From positions 1 to 37,756 of the forward strand of contig CAZBBB010000025.1 of NCBI GenBank assembly GCA_964490005.1: DNA of 37,756 bases, written 5' to 3'. The DNA comes from CAZBBB01 sp964490005. GTDB lineage: Bacteria > Planctomycetota > B15-G4. The position numbers and the translations under genes are program-made. Below, in pieces: positions 1 to 7,960 of the stretch. The notes below the pieces were generated by a model, which saw only the letters and a program-made list of their open reading frames with translations, had not been told where the DNA came from and did not search any database. Every line of letters starts with the position of its first letter. Within the stretch, counting starts at the first letter, position 1.

Positions 1-1
1 G

Positions 2-979
2 CCGCCCGCGCTGGCCGACGACGCGCGCCTCGCGCGCGAGCGCATCCAGGCGCTGCTGGACGCCGACCGCATCGGCGACGCGCTCGTCGCGCACGCCGCG
101 ACGGCCGCGCTGACGCAGGGCCCGGCGCCGCTCGTCGTCGCGCGCCTGCGGCTGATGATCCTGCAGGGGCACCCGGACGCGGCCCTGGCGGGCGCCGAGT
201 CGGCGCTGGCGACGCTGCCCGAGCACGCCGATCTGCAGGCCGCGCGCATCGACGCGTTGTGCGCGCTCGGCGAAGCGGAGCGGGCGCAGTCGGCCTTGCA
301 GGCGCTGCCGGCGGAGCTGCCCGCGGCGCTGCGCACGCGTCTCTTCGTCGACGTGCTGCGGGCGCGGGCGCGCGAGCAGTCCGGCTCGCCCGAACTGCTC
401 GAGCGCGCCGTGGGGCTGCTCGAGGAGGCGTGCGCGCTGCAGCCCGAGCGGCTCGACGTGCGCCTCGAACTCGTCGTGGCGCTGGCCTCGTGGGGGCGGC
501 TGGAGCGCGCCGAGAGCCTGGCGCGCGAGGCGCTCGACGCGTCGGCCGAGGCCACCCGGTCCGACGTGCTCTACGCGCTCGGCTTCGTGCACGGCTCGGG
601 GCTGCGCGACGACGAGGCGGCCGCGTGCTTCGAGCAGGTGCTCGCGAGCACGCCCGGTCACGCGCGCGCGGCCGTCGAGCTGGCGCGCTGCCGGTCGCGC
701 GCGGGAGACCTCGCCGCGGCGCGCGAGCTGCTGCACGAGAGCCTGCAGCTCGCGCCGGAGAACGCCGAGGCGCTCTTCGCCCTGGCCGAGATCAACCTCG
801 AGCAGCGCGCGCCCGAGCCGGCGACCGAACTGCTCGAGCGCATCCTGCAGCGCAACCCGCGCAACGTGAAGGCGCTGTGGCTCATGTCGCGCGCGCTCGC
901 CATGCAGGGGCGCCACGAGGAGCAGCAGGCCGTGCTGCGGCGCTGGGAGGAGCGCCGCGGCGCGCTGGCGGCGCGCTGA
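2..979 (+). CDS. TPR-repeat protein, 5' end outside the window
   Basis: The reading frame is open from the first bases of the window, so only the C-terminal 325 residues are seen; the ATG at 155 is internal. The sequence is an almost unbroken row of tetratricopeptide-like helical pairs, with recurring A-x-x-x-L-x-P-x-N/H-A spacing such as LQLAPENAEALFALAEINL and LQRNPRNVKALWLMSRALA. TPR solenoids bind other proteins. No catalytic domain is visible in this part, so the specific role is unknown and may lie in the missing N-terminus. The gene ends head-to-head with the glycosyltransferase gene on the other strand, 15 bases away. Confidence 0.85.
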   Translation, partial: PPALADDARLARERIQALLDADRIGDALVAHAATAALTQGPAPLVVARLRLMILQGHPDAALAGAESALATLPEHADLQAARIDALCALGEAERAQSALQALPAELPAALRTRLFVDVLRARAREQSGSPELLERAVGLLEEACALQPERLDVRLELVVALASWGRLERAESLAREALDASAEATRSDVLYALGFVHGSGLRDDEAAACFEQVLASTPGHARAAVELARCRSRAGDLAAARELLHESLQLAPENAEALFALAEINLEQRAPEPATELLERILQRNPRNVKALWLMSRALAMQGRHEEQQAVLRRWEERRGALAAR

Positions 980-994
980 GCGGGCGGCGCGGCC

Positions 995-2371
995 TCAGGC
1001 GCGGCGGTACAGGCGCGCGAGCAGGTCGGGGTTCACGCCCAGCCGGAACAACGGCGGGATGAGGCGCATGAGCAGCATCGCGCGCAGCGGCCGGGTCTGC
1101 ATGCGCCGCCCGGAGACCTGCACCGGCACGCCGACGCGCGCGAGCGGCCGGCGCGCGGCCAGGCGCCGCGAGAGGTCGTAGTCCTCCATGATCGGCAGCG
1201 GACGGAAGCCGCCTACCGCCTCGTAGGCCGTGCGCGTCACGAACAGCGCCTGGTCGCCGTAGGGGTGGCGCGTGAAGCGCGACCGCAGGTCGGCCAGGCG
1301 CAGCAGCGGCCCGGCGCGGTCGGGGAAGCGGCGGTCGGCGACGGTGCGCGTCACGAAGGCGCCGGCCTCGGCGCTCCCGTCGGCCAGCGCCGCGCGCATC
1401 AGCTCGGTGCCGCGCTCGGGCAGGCGCGTGTCGGTGTGCAGGAAGACCAGCACGTCGCCGGTCGCCATGCGCGCGCCGGCCGCGAACTGCCGCCCGCGCC
1501 CGGGGCCGGTGACGACGACGGTGACGCCGGGCCGGCCGGCGGCGCGCTCGGCGCCGTGATCGCGGCTGCCGCCGTCGGCGACGATGACCTCCAGTTCGCC
1601 CGGCTGGCGCGCGAGCGCGTCGAGGCACTCGTCGAGGCGCACGCCCTCCTCGAGCGTCGCGATCACGGCCGAGATCGTCGGACGCGCGCCGGGCTCGGCC
1701 TGGCGCCGCAGCTCGCGCGCCGTCTCGGGCGCGCGCTCGGGGTCGGCGCGCAGCAGTTCCTCGAGCCGGGGCAGGTCCTCGGCACGATCGACATCGAACC
1801 ACTCGGGGGCGCGCGCGCAGCGCAGCCCCAGCCGGCGCACGCGCGTCTCGACCTGCGCCGCCGTCGCGTCCGTCGACCAGTCGAGTTCGTCGAGCCAGGT
1901 GTTGCCCCACAGCGCCGCGGCGCCGCCGCGCACGCCGAGGCACCAGAAGCCGCCGTCGACGTTCGGGCCGAGGACGACGTCGGCGCCCTCGAGCGCCGCC
2001 ACCGCCGCCGCGAGGTGCGTCACCGGCAGGCCGGGGCTGTCGCTGCCCAGCAGCAGCACCCGCCCGCGCTGCCCGAGCGCGCCCGCCGCGAGGGTCGCCA
2101 TGCGCCGCCCCAGATCGCCCTGCCCCTGGCGCGCGGTCGTCGCGATCGGCAGCAGCAACGGGTACTCGTCGGCGGCCTCCGAGAGCGCGAACACCAGATC
2201 GATCTCGGGCTGGCTCGAGACCCAGGCCGAGACCGAGGCCCAGGTGTCGGCGAGGAAGGCGCGCGCCAGCCGCGCCGCCGGGCCGTGGCCGAGGCGCGCC
2301 GCGAGCCGCGACTTGCAGTGCCCCGGCCGCGGCGGCTTGCTGAGGACGACGAGGCGCGTGCCGGCCGCCAC
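995..2371 (-). CDS. Fused TIGR04282-like / TIGR04283-like arsenosugar-type glycosyltransferase
   Basis: A 458-residue protein with two domains. The N-terminal part (about 1-210) resembles the TIGR04282/DUF2064 nucleotidyl/glycosyltransferase family, with SKPPRPGHCKSRLA near the start and LLGSDSPGLP followed by VLGPNVDGGFWCLGV. The C-terminal part (about 230-458) is a GT-A family 2 domain of the TIGR04283 type, with ISAVIATLEEG, VIVADGGSRD, the metal-site region FLHTDTRLP, and YGDQALFV...GGF..LPIMEDYDL. The two families are usually separate proteins and often neighbours of arsM/arsS. I chose the GTG at 2371 because it lies 5 bases past the arsS stop and directly precedes the first conserved strand; the frame stays open further upstream, but that part overlaps arsS and is arginine-rich noise. 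Role as the sugar-attaching step of arsenosugar synthesis is inferred from the neighbours. Confidence 0.85.
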   Translation of the reverse strand: MAAGTRLVVLSKPPRPGHCKSRLAARLGHGPAARLARAFLADTWASVSAWVSSQPEIDLVFALSEAADEYPLLLPIATTARQGQGDLGRRMATLAAGALGQRGRVLLLGSDSPGLPVTHLAAAVAALEGADVVLGPNVDGGFWCLGVRGGAAALWGNTWLDELDWSTDATAAQVETRVRRLGLRCARAPEWFDVDRAEDLPRLEELLRADPERAPETARELRRQAEPGARPTISAVIATLEEGVRLDECLDALARQPGELEVIVADGGSRDHGAERAAGRPGVTVVVTGPGRGRQFAAGARMATGDVLVFLHTDTRLPERGTELMRAALADGSAEAGAFVTRTVADRRFPDRAGPLLRLADLRSRFTRHPYGDQALFVTRTAYEAVGGFRPLPIMEDYDLSRRLAARRPLARVGVPVQVSGRRMQTRPLRAMLLMRLIPPLFRLGVNPDLLARLYRRA

Positions 2372-2376
2372 GGCGG

Positions 2377-3423
2377 CTAGCCGGCGGCCAGCGCGCCGCT
2401 GCAGCCGCTGCCCTGGCCGGCCGTGCAGCCGAAGCAGTGCGCGGCCGTCACGATCGGCGCCTCGGCGAGGTCGGTCAGGTCGTCGACGTCGAAGATCGTG
2501 CGGCGGCCGGCGCCGAGCGGCAGGCCCAGCATCTGGTTGAAGTCGCAGTCGGAGAGCCGGCCGTTCCAGTCGACGGAGAGCAGGTCGCGGCACATGAGCC
2601 GCTCGACGTTCGCCGGCTGGAAGGACGCCGCGAGCAGCGCGTCGTAGTCGGCCAGTCGCCCCTCGCGCTCGAGTTCGCCGGCGAAGCGGTGGATCGGCAT
2701 GTTGGCGAGCGCGTACAGCCGGTCGAAGACGATGCCGTGATCGTCGCGCAGGCGTTCGCGGTAGTCGCGCTCGAGGCCCTCCTGCGCCGGCGGCAGGTTC
2801 GGCCCCTGCGGATTGAAGACCAGGTGCAGGCGCAGCACCTCGCCCTCGTCCGCGTCGTCGGGGGGCGGGCCGCCCTGCGCCGCGCCGTAGCCGACGCGAT
2901 TGAGCTTTTTCAGCGCGCGGATGCTCTCGTCGAACACGCCGCGACCGCGCTGCCGGTCGGTGTTGCCCGCCGTGTAGCAGGGCAGCGAGGCCACGACCGT
3001 GACGCCGCGCGCCGCGAGGAACTCGTGCGTGTCGGCCTGCCCGGGCTGCCCGAGCACCGTCAGGTTGCAGCGGTCGATGACCTGCTTGCCGGCGGCCAGC
3101 GCGCCGTTGACCAGGCGCCGGAAGCCCGGGTTGAGTTCGGGCGCGCCGCCGGTGATGTCGAGCGTGGTGATCTCGGGGTTGCGCGCGAGCACGGTCAGGA
3201 CGCGCTCGAGCGTGCGCTTGTCCATCGACTCGGTGCGCGTCGGGCCGGCGTCGACGTGGCAGTGCGAGCAGGACTGGTTGCAGACCTTGCCCAGGTTGAC
3301 CTGCAGCGTGCTCGGCGCGCGGCGCCGCAGCGGCGCCGACCCGTGCGCGGCGAGCGCCTGCGTGAAGCGCTCGTCGCCGTCGGTGCGCCGCCCGCCCTTC
3401 GGACCGTTGCCGTTCAGCAGCAT
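2377..3423 (-). CDS. arsS: Arsenosugar biosynthesis radical SAM protein ArsS
   Basis: A 348-residue radical SAM enzyme. The CxxxCxxC cluster motif is CNQSCSHC (Cys48, Cys52, Cys55), followed by LDITGGAPELN, a typical GGxP loop of the AdoMet barrel. The C-terminus has a second cysteine set (CFGCTAGQGSGCSG) as in the ArsS/TIGR04167 family, which may hold an auxiliary iron-sulfur cluster. In characterised systems ArsS acts after ArsM and transfers the 5'-deoxyadenosyl group to methylated arsenic, giving the deoxyadenosyl arsenical that is later processed to arsenosugars. The ATG at 3423 lies inside the end of arsM (10-base overlap), so the two genes are probably translationally coupled. The frame stays open far upstream, but only this start fits the conserved N-terminus. 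Confidence 0.92.
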   Translation of the reverse strand: MLLNGNGPKGGRRTDGDERFTQALAAHGSAPLRRRAPSTLQVNLGKVCNQSCSHCHVDAGPTRTESMDKRTLERVLTVLARNPEITTLDITGGAPELNPGFRRLVNGALAAGKQVIDRCNLTVLGQPGQADTHEFLAARGVTVVASLPCYTAGNTDRQRGRGVFDESIRALKKLNRVGYGAAQGGPPPDDADEGEVLRLHLVFNPQGPNLPPAQEGLERDYRERLRDDHGIVFDRLYALANMPIHRFAGELEREGRLADYDALLAASFQPANVERLMCRDLLSVDWNGRLSDCDFNQMLGLPLGAGRRTIFDVDDLTDLAEAPIVTAAHCFGCTAGQGSGCSGALAAG

Positions 3424-4592
3424 GAGCCGGGCTCGCAGCAGGAGGCGGGCGCGTCGGCGTCGGCCGCGCGGCCGGCCTTGGTCTCGCGCGGGTCGCGCAG
3501 GCGCGCGCCGTCGCAGGCGAAGGGCGGCGCGCGCGACGCGTCGACGGGCGCGAACGGCTCGATGCCGATCGTCTGCCCGGCGTAGGGGCCGCCCGTGAGC
3601 AGGCCGAAGGTCTTGCCGCAGACGGCCATGCGCCGGCCGCGCTCGAGCACGTGGCCGTCGTCGTCCTCGACGCGCTTCCACGGCCCCTTGTAGATCACGG
3701 CCTGGCGCTGCTCGAGGCAGGGGCCCTGCTTGCCCTTGAAGGCCTGCACGGTAAGCGAGCGGAACTCGAGGCCCTGCACGCGGCGCCAGGGCTGCTCGCC
3801 GCGCTCGAGGATCTCGAGGCCGTGGAAGCCGGCCCGCTCGAAGGCCGCGAGGAAGGCGTCCTCGCGCAGCGCGCCGGAGATGCAGCCGCTCCACAGCTCG
3901 GGGTCGGCCGCGAGCTCGGGCGGGACGTCCTCGTCGCAGACGATGTCGGAGATCACCGCGCGCCCGCCGCGCCTGAGCACGCGGAAGATCTCGGCGAACA
4001 GCCGCGGCTTGGCGTCGGGCAGCACCAGGTTGAGCACGCAGTTGCTCACCACGACGTCGATCGACGCGTCGGCGACCAGCGGGGCCTGCCGGCGCAGGGC
4101 GGCGATCTCGTGCTCGAGGCGCGCGAGCGCGGCCTCGCCGTCGACGGGGGCCTGCGCGAGGCGGCGGTCGAGCGCCTCGCGATCGAGCGCGAGGTCCTCG
4201 ATGCGGCCCTTGCGGAACTCGACGTTGGCGTAGCCGATGCGCTGCGCGACCTGCGGCGCGGCGCGGCGCGCGACGGCCAGCATTTCGTCGTTCAGGTCGA
4301 TGCCGATCACGCGGCCCTGCGGGCCGACGACCTGCGCCGCGATGAAGCAGACCTTGCCGGTGCCCGCGCCGAGGTCGAGCACCGTCTCGCCCGGCCGCAG
4401 GTGGCGCGAGGGATCGCCGCAGCCGTAGTCGCGCGCGATGACCTCCTCGGGCAGGGCCGCCAGATGGCGGGCCTCGTAGCCGACCGAACAGCACAGGTCG
4501 GCGACCGAGCGCCGCGCGCCGTCGCTGTAGCGCTCGCGCACGGCCGCGTCGAGCCGGCTCGACAGCTCGCCGGCGGGAAGCGTGGTGGACAT
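3414..4592 (-). CDS. arsM: Arsenite S-adenosylmethionine methyltransferase, arsenosugar type ArsM
   Basis: A 392-residue SAM-dependent methyltransferase. The Rossmann motif I is TVLDLGAGTGKVCFIAAQVVG, followed by IGIDLNDEML. The N-terminal block DLCCSVGYEARHL with LPEEVIARDYGCGDPSRHL carries the cysteine pair (Cys34, Cys35) and the YGCGDPS signature of the ArsM branch that pairs with ArsS. The enzyme methylates trivalent arsenic; here it should supply the methylarsenical for ArsS. A GGAG-type ribosome site precedes the ATG. A TAGAGT hexamer on the minus strand at 4625-4630 could be the -10 of its own promoter. The extreme C-terminus ends in two cysteine pairs (385/386 and 391/392), likely extra thiol ligands. 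First gene of an arsM-arsS-glycosyltransferase operon. Confidence 0.93.
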   Translation of the reverse strand: MSTTLPAGELSSRLDAAVRERYSDGARRSVADLCCSVGYEARHLAALPEEVIARDYGCGDPSRHLRPGETVLDLGAGTGKVCFIAAQVVGPQGRVIGIDLNDEMLAVARRAAPQVAQRIGYANVEFRKGRIEDLALDREALDRRLAQAPVDGEAALARLEHEIAALRRQAPLVADASIDVVVSNCVLNLVLPDAKPRLFAEIFRVLRRGGRAVISDIVCDEDVPPELAADPELWSGCISGALREDAFLAAFERAGFHGLEILERGEQPWRRVQGLEFRSLTVQAFKGKQGPCLEQRQAVIYKGPWKRVEDDDGHVLERGRRMAVCGKTFGLLTGGPYAGQTIGIEPFAPVDASRAPPFACDGARLRDPRETKAGRAADADAPASCCEPGSCC

Positions 4593-4655
4593 GTCGGCTC
4601 TCCGGGGCGCAGGGGGAGGCCGCCACTCTAGCAGCGCGCCCGGCCGGACCGCTCG

Positions 4656-6866
4656 CTACCTGAGGTAGCCCATCTGCTGCATCCACTCGCGCAGCGCCGG
4701 GTCGAGCGGGGCCGCGTCGGCGTCGGCGCGGGCGGCGAGCGGCGCGCGCGCCAGCCGTTGCCGCGCGATCTCCAGCAGCGCGGCCAGCGTCGCGGCGGCG
4801 GCGGGTTCGGCGCGCAGGTCGCGGCGCTCGCCCGGGTCCTCGTCGAGCCGGAAGAGCGCCAGCGCGCGCACGTCCTGCGCCGCCTCGTCCGCCGCGACGA
4901 TCAGCTTGTGGGGCCAGACGATCACGGCCGCCTCGCGCGCCGCGCCCGCCCGCGGCTCGTCGTAGCGGGCTTCGGCGAACAGCGGCGCGGGGCGCGCGGC
5001 GCCGCGCCCCAGCGCGAGGGCCGACAGGTCGCGCCCCTCCCAGTCGGCCGGTGCGGACAGGCCGCACAGGCCCAGCAGCGTGGGCGCGAGGTCCTGCAGC
5101 GAGATCGGGTCGGGCAGCGTGCGTCCGCCCGGCAGCCCGCCCGGCCAGCGCAGCACGAGCGGCACGCGCAGCTCCGCCTCGTGCAGCGACTGGCGGTGCT
5201 CCCAGCGGCCGTGCTCGCCGAAGGCCTCGCCGTGGTCGGAGGTGAAGGCCAGCAGCGTGCGCTCGTCGAGCCCCTCGGCGGCCAGCGTCGCGAGCAGGCG
5301 GGCCAGCTCCCCGTCGTTGTGCAGGATCTCGGCGTCGTAGCGCGGCACGAGGCGCTCCCAGCGCGCCGCGTCGGCGATCCGGTCCGGAGCGCGGGCCGCT
5401 CCGGCCGCGTCGAGACGCGCGAGCAGCTCCGCGGGCGGTTCGTAGGGCGCATGCGGATCGAGGCTGTGCGCCAGGACGAACACGCGCTCGTCGCGGTGCT
5501 CGCGCAGGAAGGCCGCGAGCGGATCGCGCAGCACGGCCGAGGTGAGCGTGCTGCTCACCTGCGGCGCCGCGAAGGCGCGCGGGTCGCCCTGCGCGTCGAA
5601 ACCCTGGTGCAGGCCCGCCCAGGTGCCCGCGTGGTAGTTGGTGACGAAGGAGGCCGTGAGCCAGCCCTGCTCGGCGAGCGCCTCGGCCAGCGTGGCCAGC
5701 GCGTCGGGGACGCGGCGCAGGTGCGAGTGGTTGCCGTGCGCGACGGGGTCGAGCCCGGTGAGCAGCGAACTCATCGAGGCGCGCGTCCAGTTCGAGGAGG
5801 CCCAGGCGCGCTCGAAGAGCACGCCCTGCGCGGCGATCCGCCGCAGCGCCGGATCGGTCGCGCGCGCGCCGCCGTAGCTGCCCAGCCGGTCGGCGCGCAG
5901 CGTGTCCTCGACGTACAGCACGATCGAGGGGCGCGCCCGCCGTTCGGGGGCGAGCAGCAGCGGCTCGGCGACGAGCAGCACGCCGTCGGCGCCGCTCACG
6001 CCGCGCGCCGACAGTCGCAGGCGCGCCGGCGCCGTCGCCTCGAGCGGCAGAGCGACCTCCAGCCAGCCGCCGCCCGGTTCGCACAGCACGCGCCGCGGCG
6101 GCCGGCCGCCGTCCGGGTCCTCGAGCAGCACCTCGACCGGCTCGTGGGCGCCGAGCGCGCTCAGCGCCAGGCGCAGGCGCCGGGCGCCGACGTCGGGCAG
6201 CAGCGCGTGCAGTTCGCCGGGCAGGCGCAGGGCCACGCCGTCCCGCGCCACGCCGTGGCGCAGCAGGCGCGCGGTCGCGAAGCCCCGGTTCTCGACGTCC
6301 TCGTAGTCCGAGACGAGCGCGATCTCGTCGAGCGCGACGCGGACCTCGGCGCCCGGTTCGCCGAGGAAGCGCAGGCGGAAGGCCTCCACGCCGTCCTCGG
6401 CGTCGCGGGCCTCGCGCACGCCGCGCAGCGTCGCCAGCGGCAGGGCGTGGCGCTGCGGGCCTTCGCCGGCGTCGAGCGCGATGGGCGTGGTCTGCCGCAG
6501 GGGCGAGAAGCCCTCGCCCGGGCCGCGCCACTGCACGACGAGCGAGCGCGCCGTCCCCGAGCGCAGGCGCAGGGCGAGCCAGTGGTGCAGTTCGCCGTCC
6601 GTGGCGCCGCCTTCGGGGCCGCTGAGTTCGACGGCCTGCTGTCCGGTGAGGATCGTGCGCCCGGCCTCGACCGTGGCGCTCGTCCCGGCGCCGGTGCGCC
6701 AGGGGCCGAGGCCTCCGGCGAAGCTCCAGTGGCGCGAGAGCGGGTCGCGCGGCGCGGCGGCCGGCGCCGTCCAGGGCAGACCGCGCGCGACGACCTCCAG
6801 CACGGGCGGCGGCGACGGCCCGCACGCGGCGAGGACCAGCGCGGCAGAGAGCAACGCGGATCGCAC
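4656..6866 (-). CDS. Sulfatase-fold (alkaline phosphatase superfamily) lipoprotein
   Basis: A 736-residue protein. From the GTG at 6866 the N-terminus reads VRSALLSAALVLAACG, a clear lipoprotein signal with lipobox LAAC, which is why I prefer this start to the ATG at 6941. Residues 30-305 look like beta-sandwich domains with no family I can name. From residue 313 on there is a sulfatase-type domain: IVLYVEDTLRADRLGSYG (metal-site Asp), SSNWTRASMSSLLTG (nucleophile region) and FTSDHGEAFGEHG (metal-site Asp-His). The nucleophile position holds Thr361, not the Cys or Ser of the CxPxR motif, so formylglycine-dependent sulfatase activity is unlikely and phosphoryl-transfer chemistry or a related hydrolysis is more plausible. 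Substrate unknown. Confidence 0.85.
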   Translation of the reverse strand: MRSALLSAALVLAACGPSPPPVLEVVARGLPWTAPAAAPRDPLSRHWSFAGGLGPWRTGAGTSATVEAGRTILTGQQAVELSGPEGGATDGELHHWLALRLRSGTARSLVVQWRGPGEGFSPLRQTTPIALDAGEGPQRHALPLATLRGVREARDAEDGVEAFRLRFLGEPGAEVRVALDEIALVSDYEDVENRGFATARLLRHGVARDGVALRLPGELHALLPDVGARRLRLALSALGAHEPVEVLLEDPDGGRPPRRVLCEPGGGWLEVALPLEATAPARLRLSARGVSGADGVLLVAEPLLLAPERRARPSIVLYVEDTLRADRLGSYGGARATDPALRRIAAQGVLFERAWASSNWTRASMSSLLTGLDPVAHGNHSHLRRVPDALATLAEALAEQGWLTASFVTNYHAGTWAGLHQGFDAQGDPRAFAAPQVSSTLTSAVLRDPLAAFLREHRDERVFVLAHSLDPHAPYEPPAELLARLDAAGAARAPDRIADAARWERLVPRYDAEILHNDGELARLLATLAAEGLDERTLLAFTSDHGEAFGEHGRWEHRQSLHEAELRVPLVLRWPGGLPGGRTLPDPISLQDLAPTLLGLCGLSAPADWEGRDLSALALGRGAARPAPLFAEARYDEPRAGAAREAAVIVWPHKLIVAADEAAQDVRALALFRLDEDPGERRDLRAEPAAAATLAALLEIARQRLARAPLAARADADAAPLDPALREWMQQMGYLR

Positions 6867-6964
6867 GGCCGCGCATGATACCGGGGCGCGGCGGGGGAGT
6901 CGCGCCGGCCGCGCCAGCGCGGCACAATGGCGGGCTCGCACCTCACGCTTCCGGAGAGTCTTCG

Positions 6965-7960
6965 TTGAGCGCCAAGCCCGTCCATGTCGCCGTCACCGGC
7001 GCCGCCGGCCAGATCGGTTACGCCCTGCTCCCGCGCATCGCCTCGGGCCAGATGTTCGGCCCCGACCAGCCGGTCGTGCTGCACCTGATCGAGATCCCCG
7101 CCGAGAAGCCCATGGCCGCGCTCTCGGGCGTCGCGATGGAGCTCGACGACTGCGCCTTCCCGCTGCTGGCCGGCATGGTCCTGACCTCCGACCTGAAGGA
7201 GGGCTTCAAGGACTGCAACTGGGCGCTGCTCGTCGGCAGCAAGCCGCGCGGCCCGGGAATGGAACGCAACGACCTGATCAAGGAGAACGGGCCGATCTTC
7301 ACCGGCCAGGGGCGCGCCATCAACGACCACGCGGCGGACGACTGCCGCGTCGTGGTCGTCGGCAATCCCTGCAACACGAACGCGCTCATCGCGATGCACA
7401 ACGCGCCCGACGTGCCGCGCGAGCGCTTCTCGGCCATGACGCGCCTCGACGAGAACCGCGCCAAGGCGCAGCTCGCGGCGAAGGCCGCCAGCCATCACAC
7501 GCAGGTGAGCAACCTGGCGATCTGGGGCAACCACAGCGCCACGCAGTATCCCGACTTCGAGAACGCCAAGCTCGGCGGCAAGCCGGTCACGTCGGCGATC
7601 GTCGACCGCGACTGGCTGCAGGGGCCCTTCATCAAGACCGTGCAGCAGCGTGGCGCCGAGATCATCAAGGCGCGCGGCAGCAGCTCGGCCTTCTCGGCGG
7701 CCAACGCGCTCGTCGACCACGTGGCCGACCTGCGGCGGGCGACGCCGGCGGGCGACTGGCGCTCGGTGGCGATCGTGAGCGACGGCAGCTACGGCGTCGA
7801 CGAGGGGCTGATCAGCTCCTTTCCGGTGCGCGCCGACGGCAAGGGCGGCTGGTCGATCGTGCAGGGGCTGCCGATCTCGTCGTTCGCGCGCGAGAAGATC
7901 GCCGCGACGGTGAACGAGCTCAAGGCCGAGCGCGAGGTCATCCAGGGGCTGCTCGGCTGA
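6965..7960 (+). CDS. mdh: NAD-dependent malate dehydrogenase
   Basis: A 331-residue enzyme that interconverts malate and oxaloacetate in the TCA cycle. The NAD-binding loop is VTGAAGQIGYALL; NPCNTNALI and TRLDENRAKAQLA hold substrate-binding arginine/aspartate residues, and IWGNHSATQYPDF contains the catalytic His190. Length and motifs match the bacterial/Thermus-like MDH group. The start is TTG at 6965: GGAGAG at 6953-6958 sits six bases upstream, and translation from here begins directly before the first beta strand. The ATG at 6875 overlaps the divergent lipoprotein gene and adds a glycine-rich stretch not found in the family. A CACAAT at 6923-6928 may be the -10 element. The stop codon shares a base with the start of the next gene. 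Confidence 0.95.
   Translation: MSAKPVHVAVTGAAGQIGYALLPRIASGQMFGPDQPVVLHLIEIPAEKPMAALSGVAMELDDCAFPLLAGMVLTSDLKEGFKDCNWALLVGSKPRGPGMERNDLIKENGPIFTGQGRAINDHAADDCRVVVVGNPCNTNALIAMHNAPDVPRERFSAMTRLDENRAKAQLAAKAASHHTQVSNLAIWGNHSATQYPDFENAKLGGKPVTSAIVDRDWLQGPFIKTVQQRGAEIIKARGSSSAFSAANALVDHVADLRRATPAGDWRSVAIVSDGSYGVDEGLISSFPVRADGKGGWSIVQGLPISSFAREKIAATVNELKAEREVIQGLLG

Noticed and set aside
3424..6927. An open minus-strand frame continuous with arsS, giving a protein of about 1500 residues
   Set aside because: The extra part is Arg/Ala/Pro-rich, overlaps arsM and the sulfatase-fold gene in another frame, and has no family signature. Stop codons are rare by chance in DNA this GC-rich.
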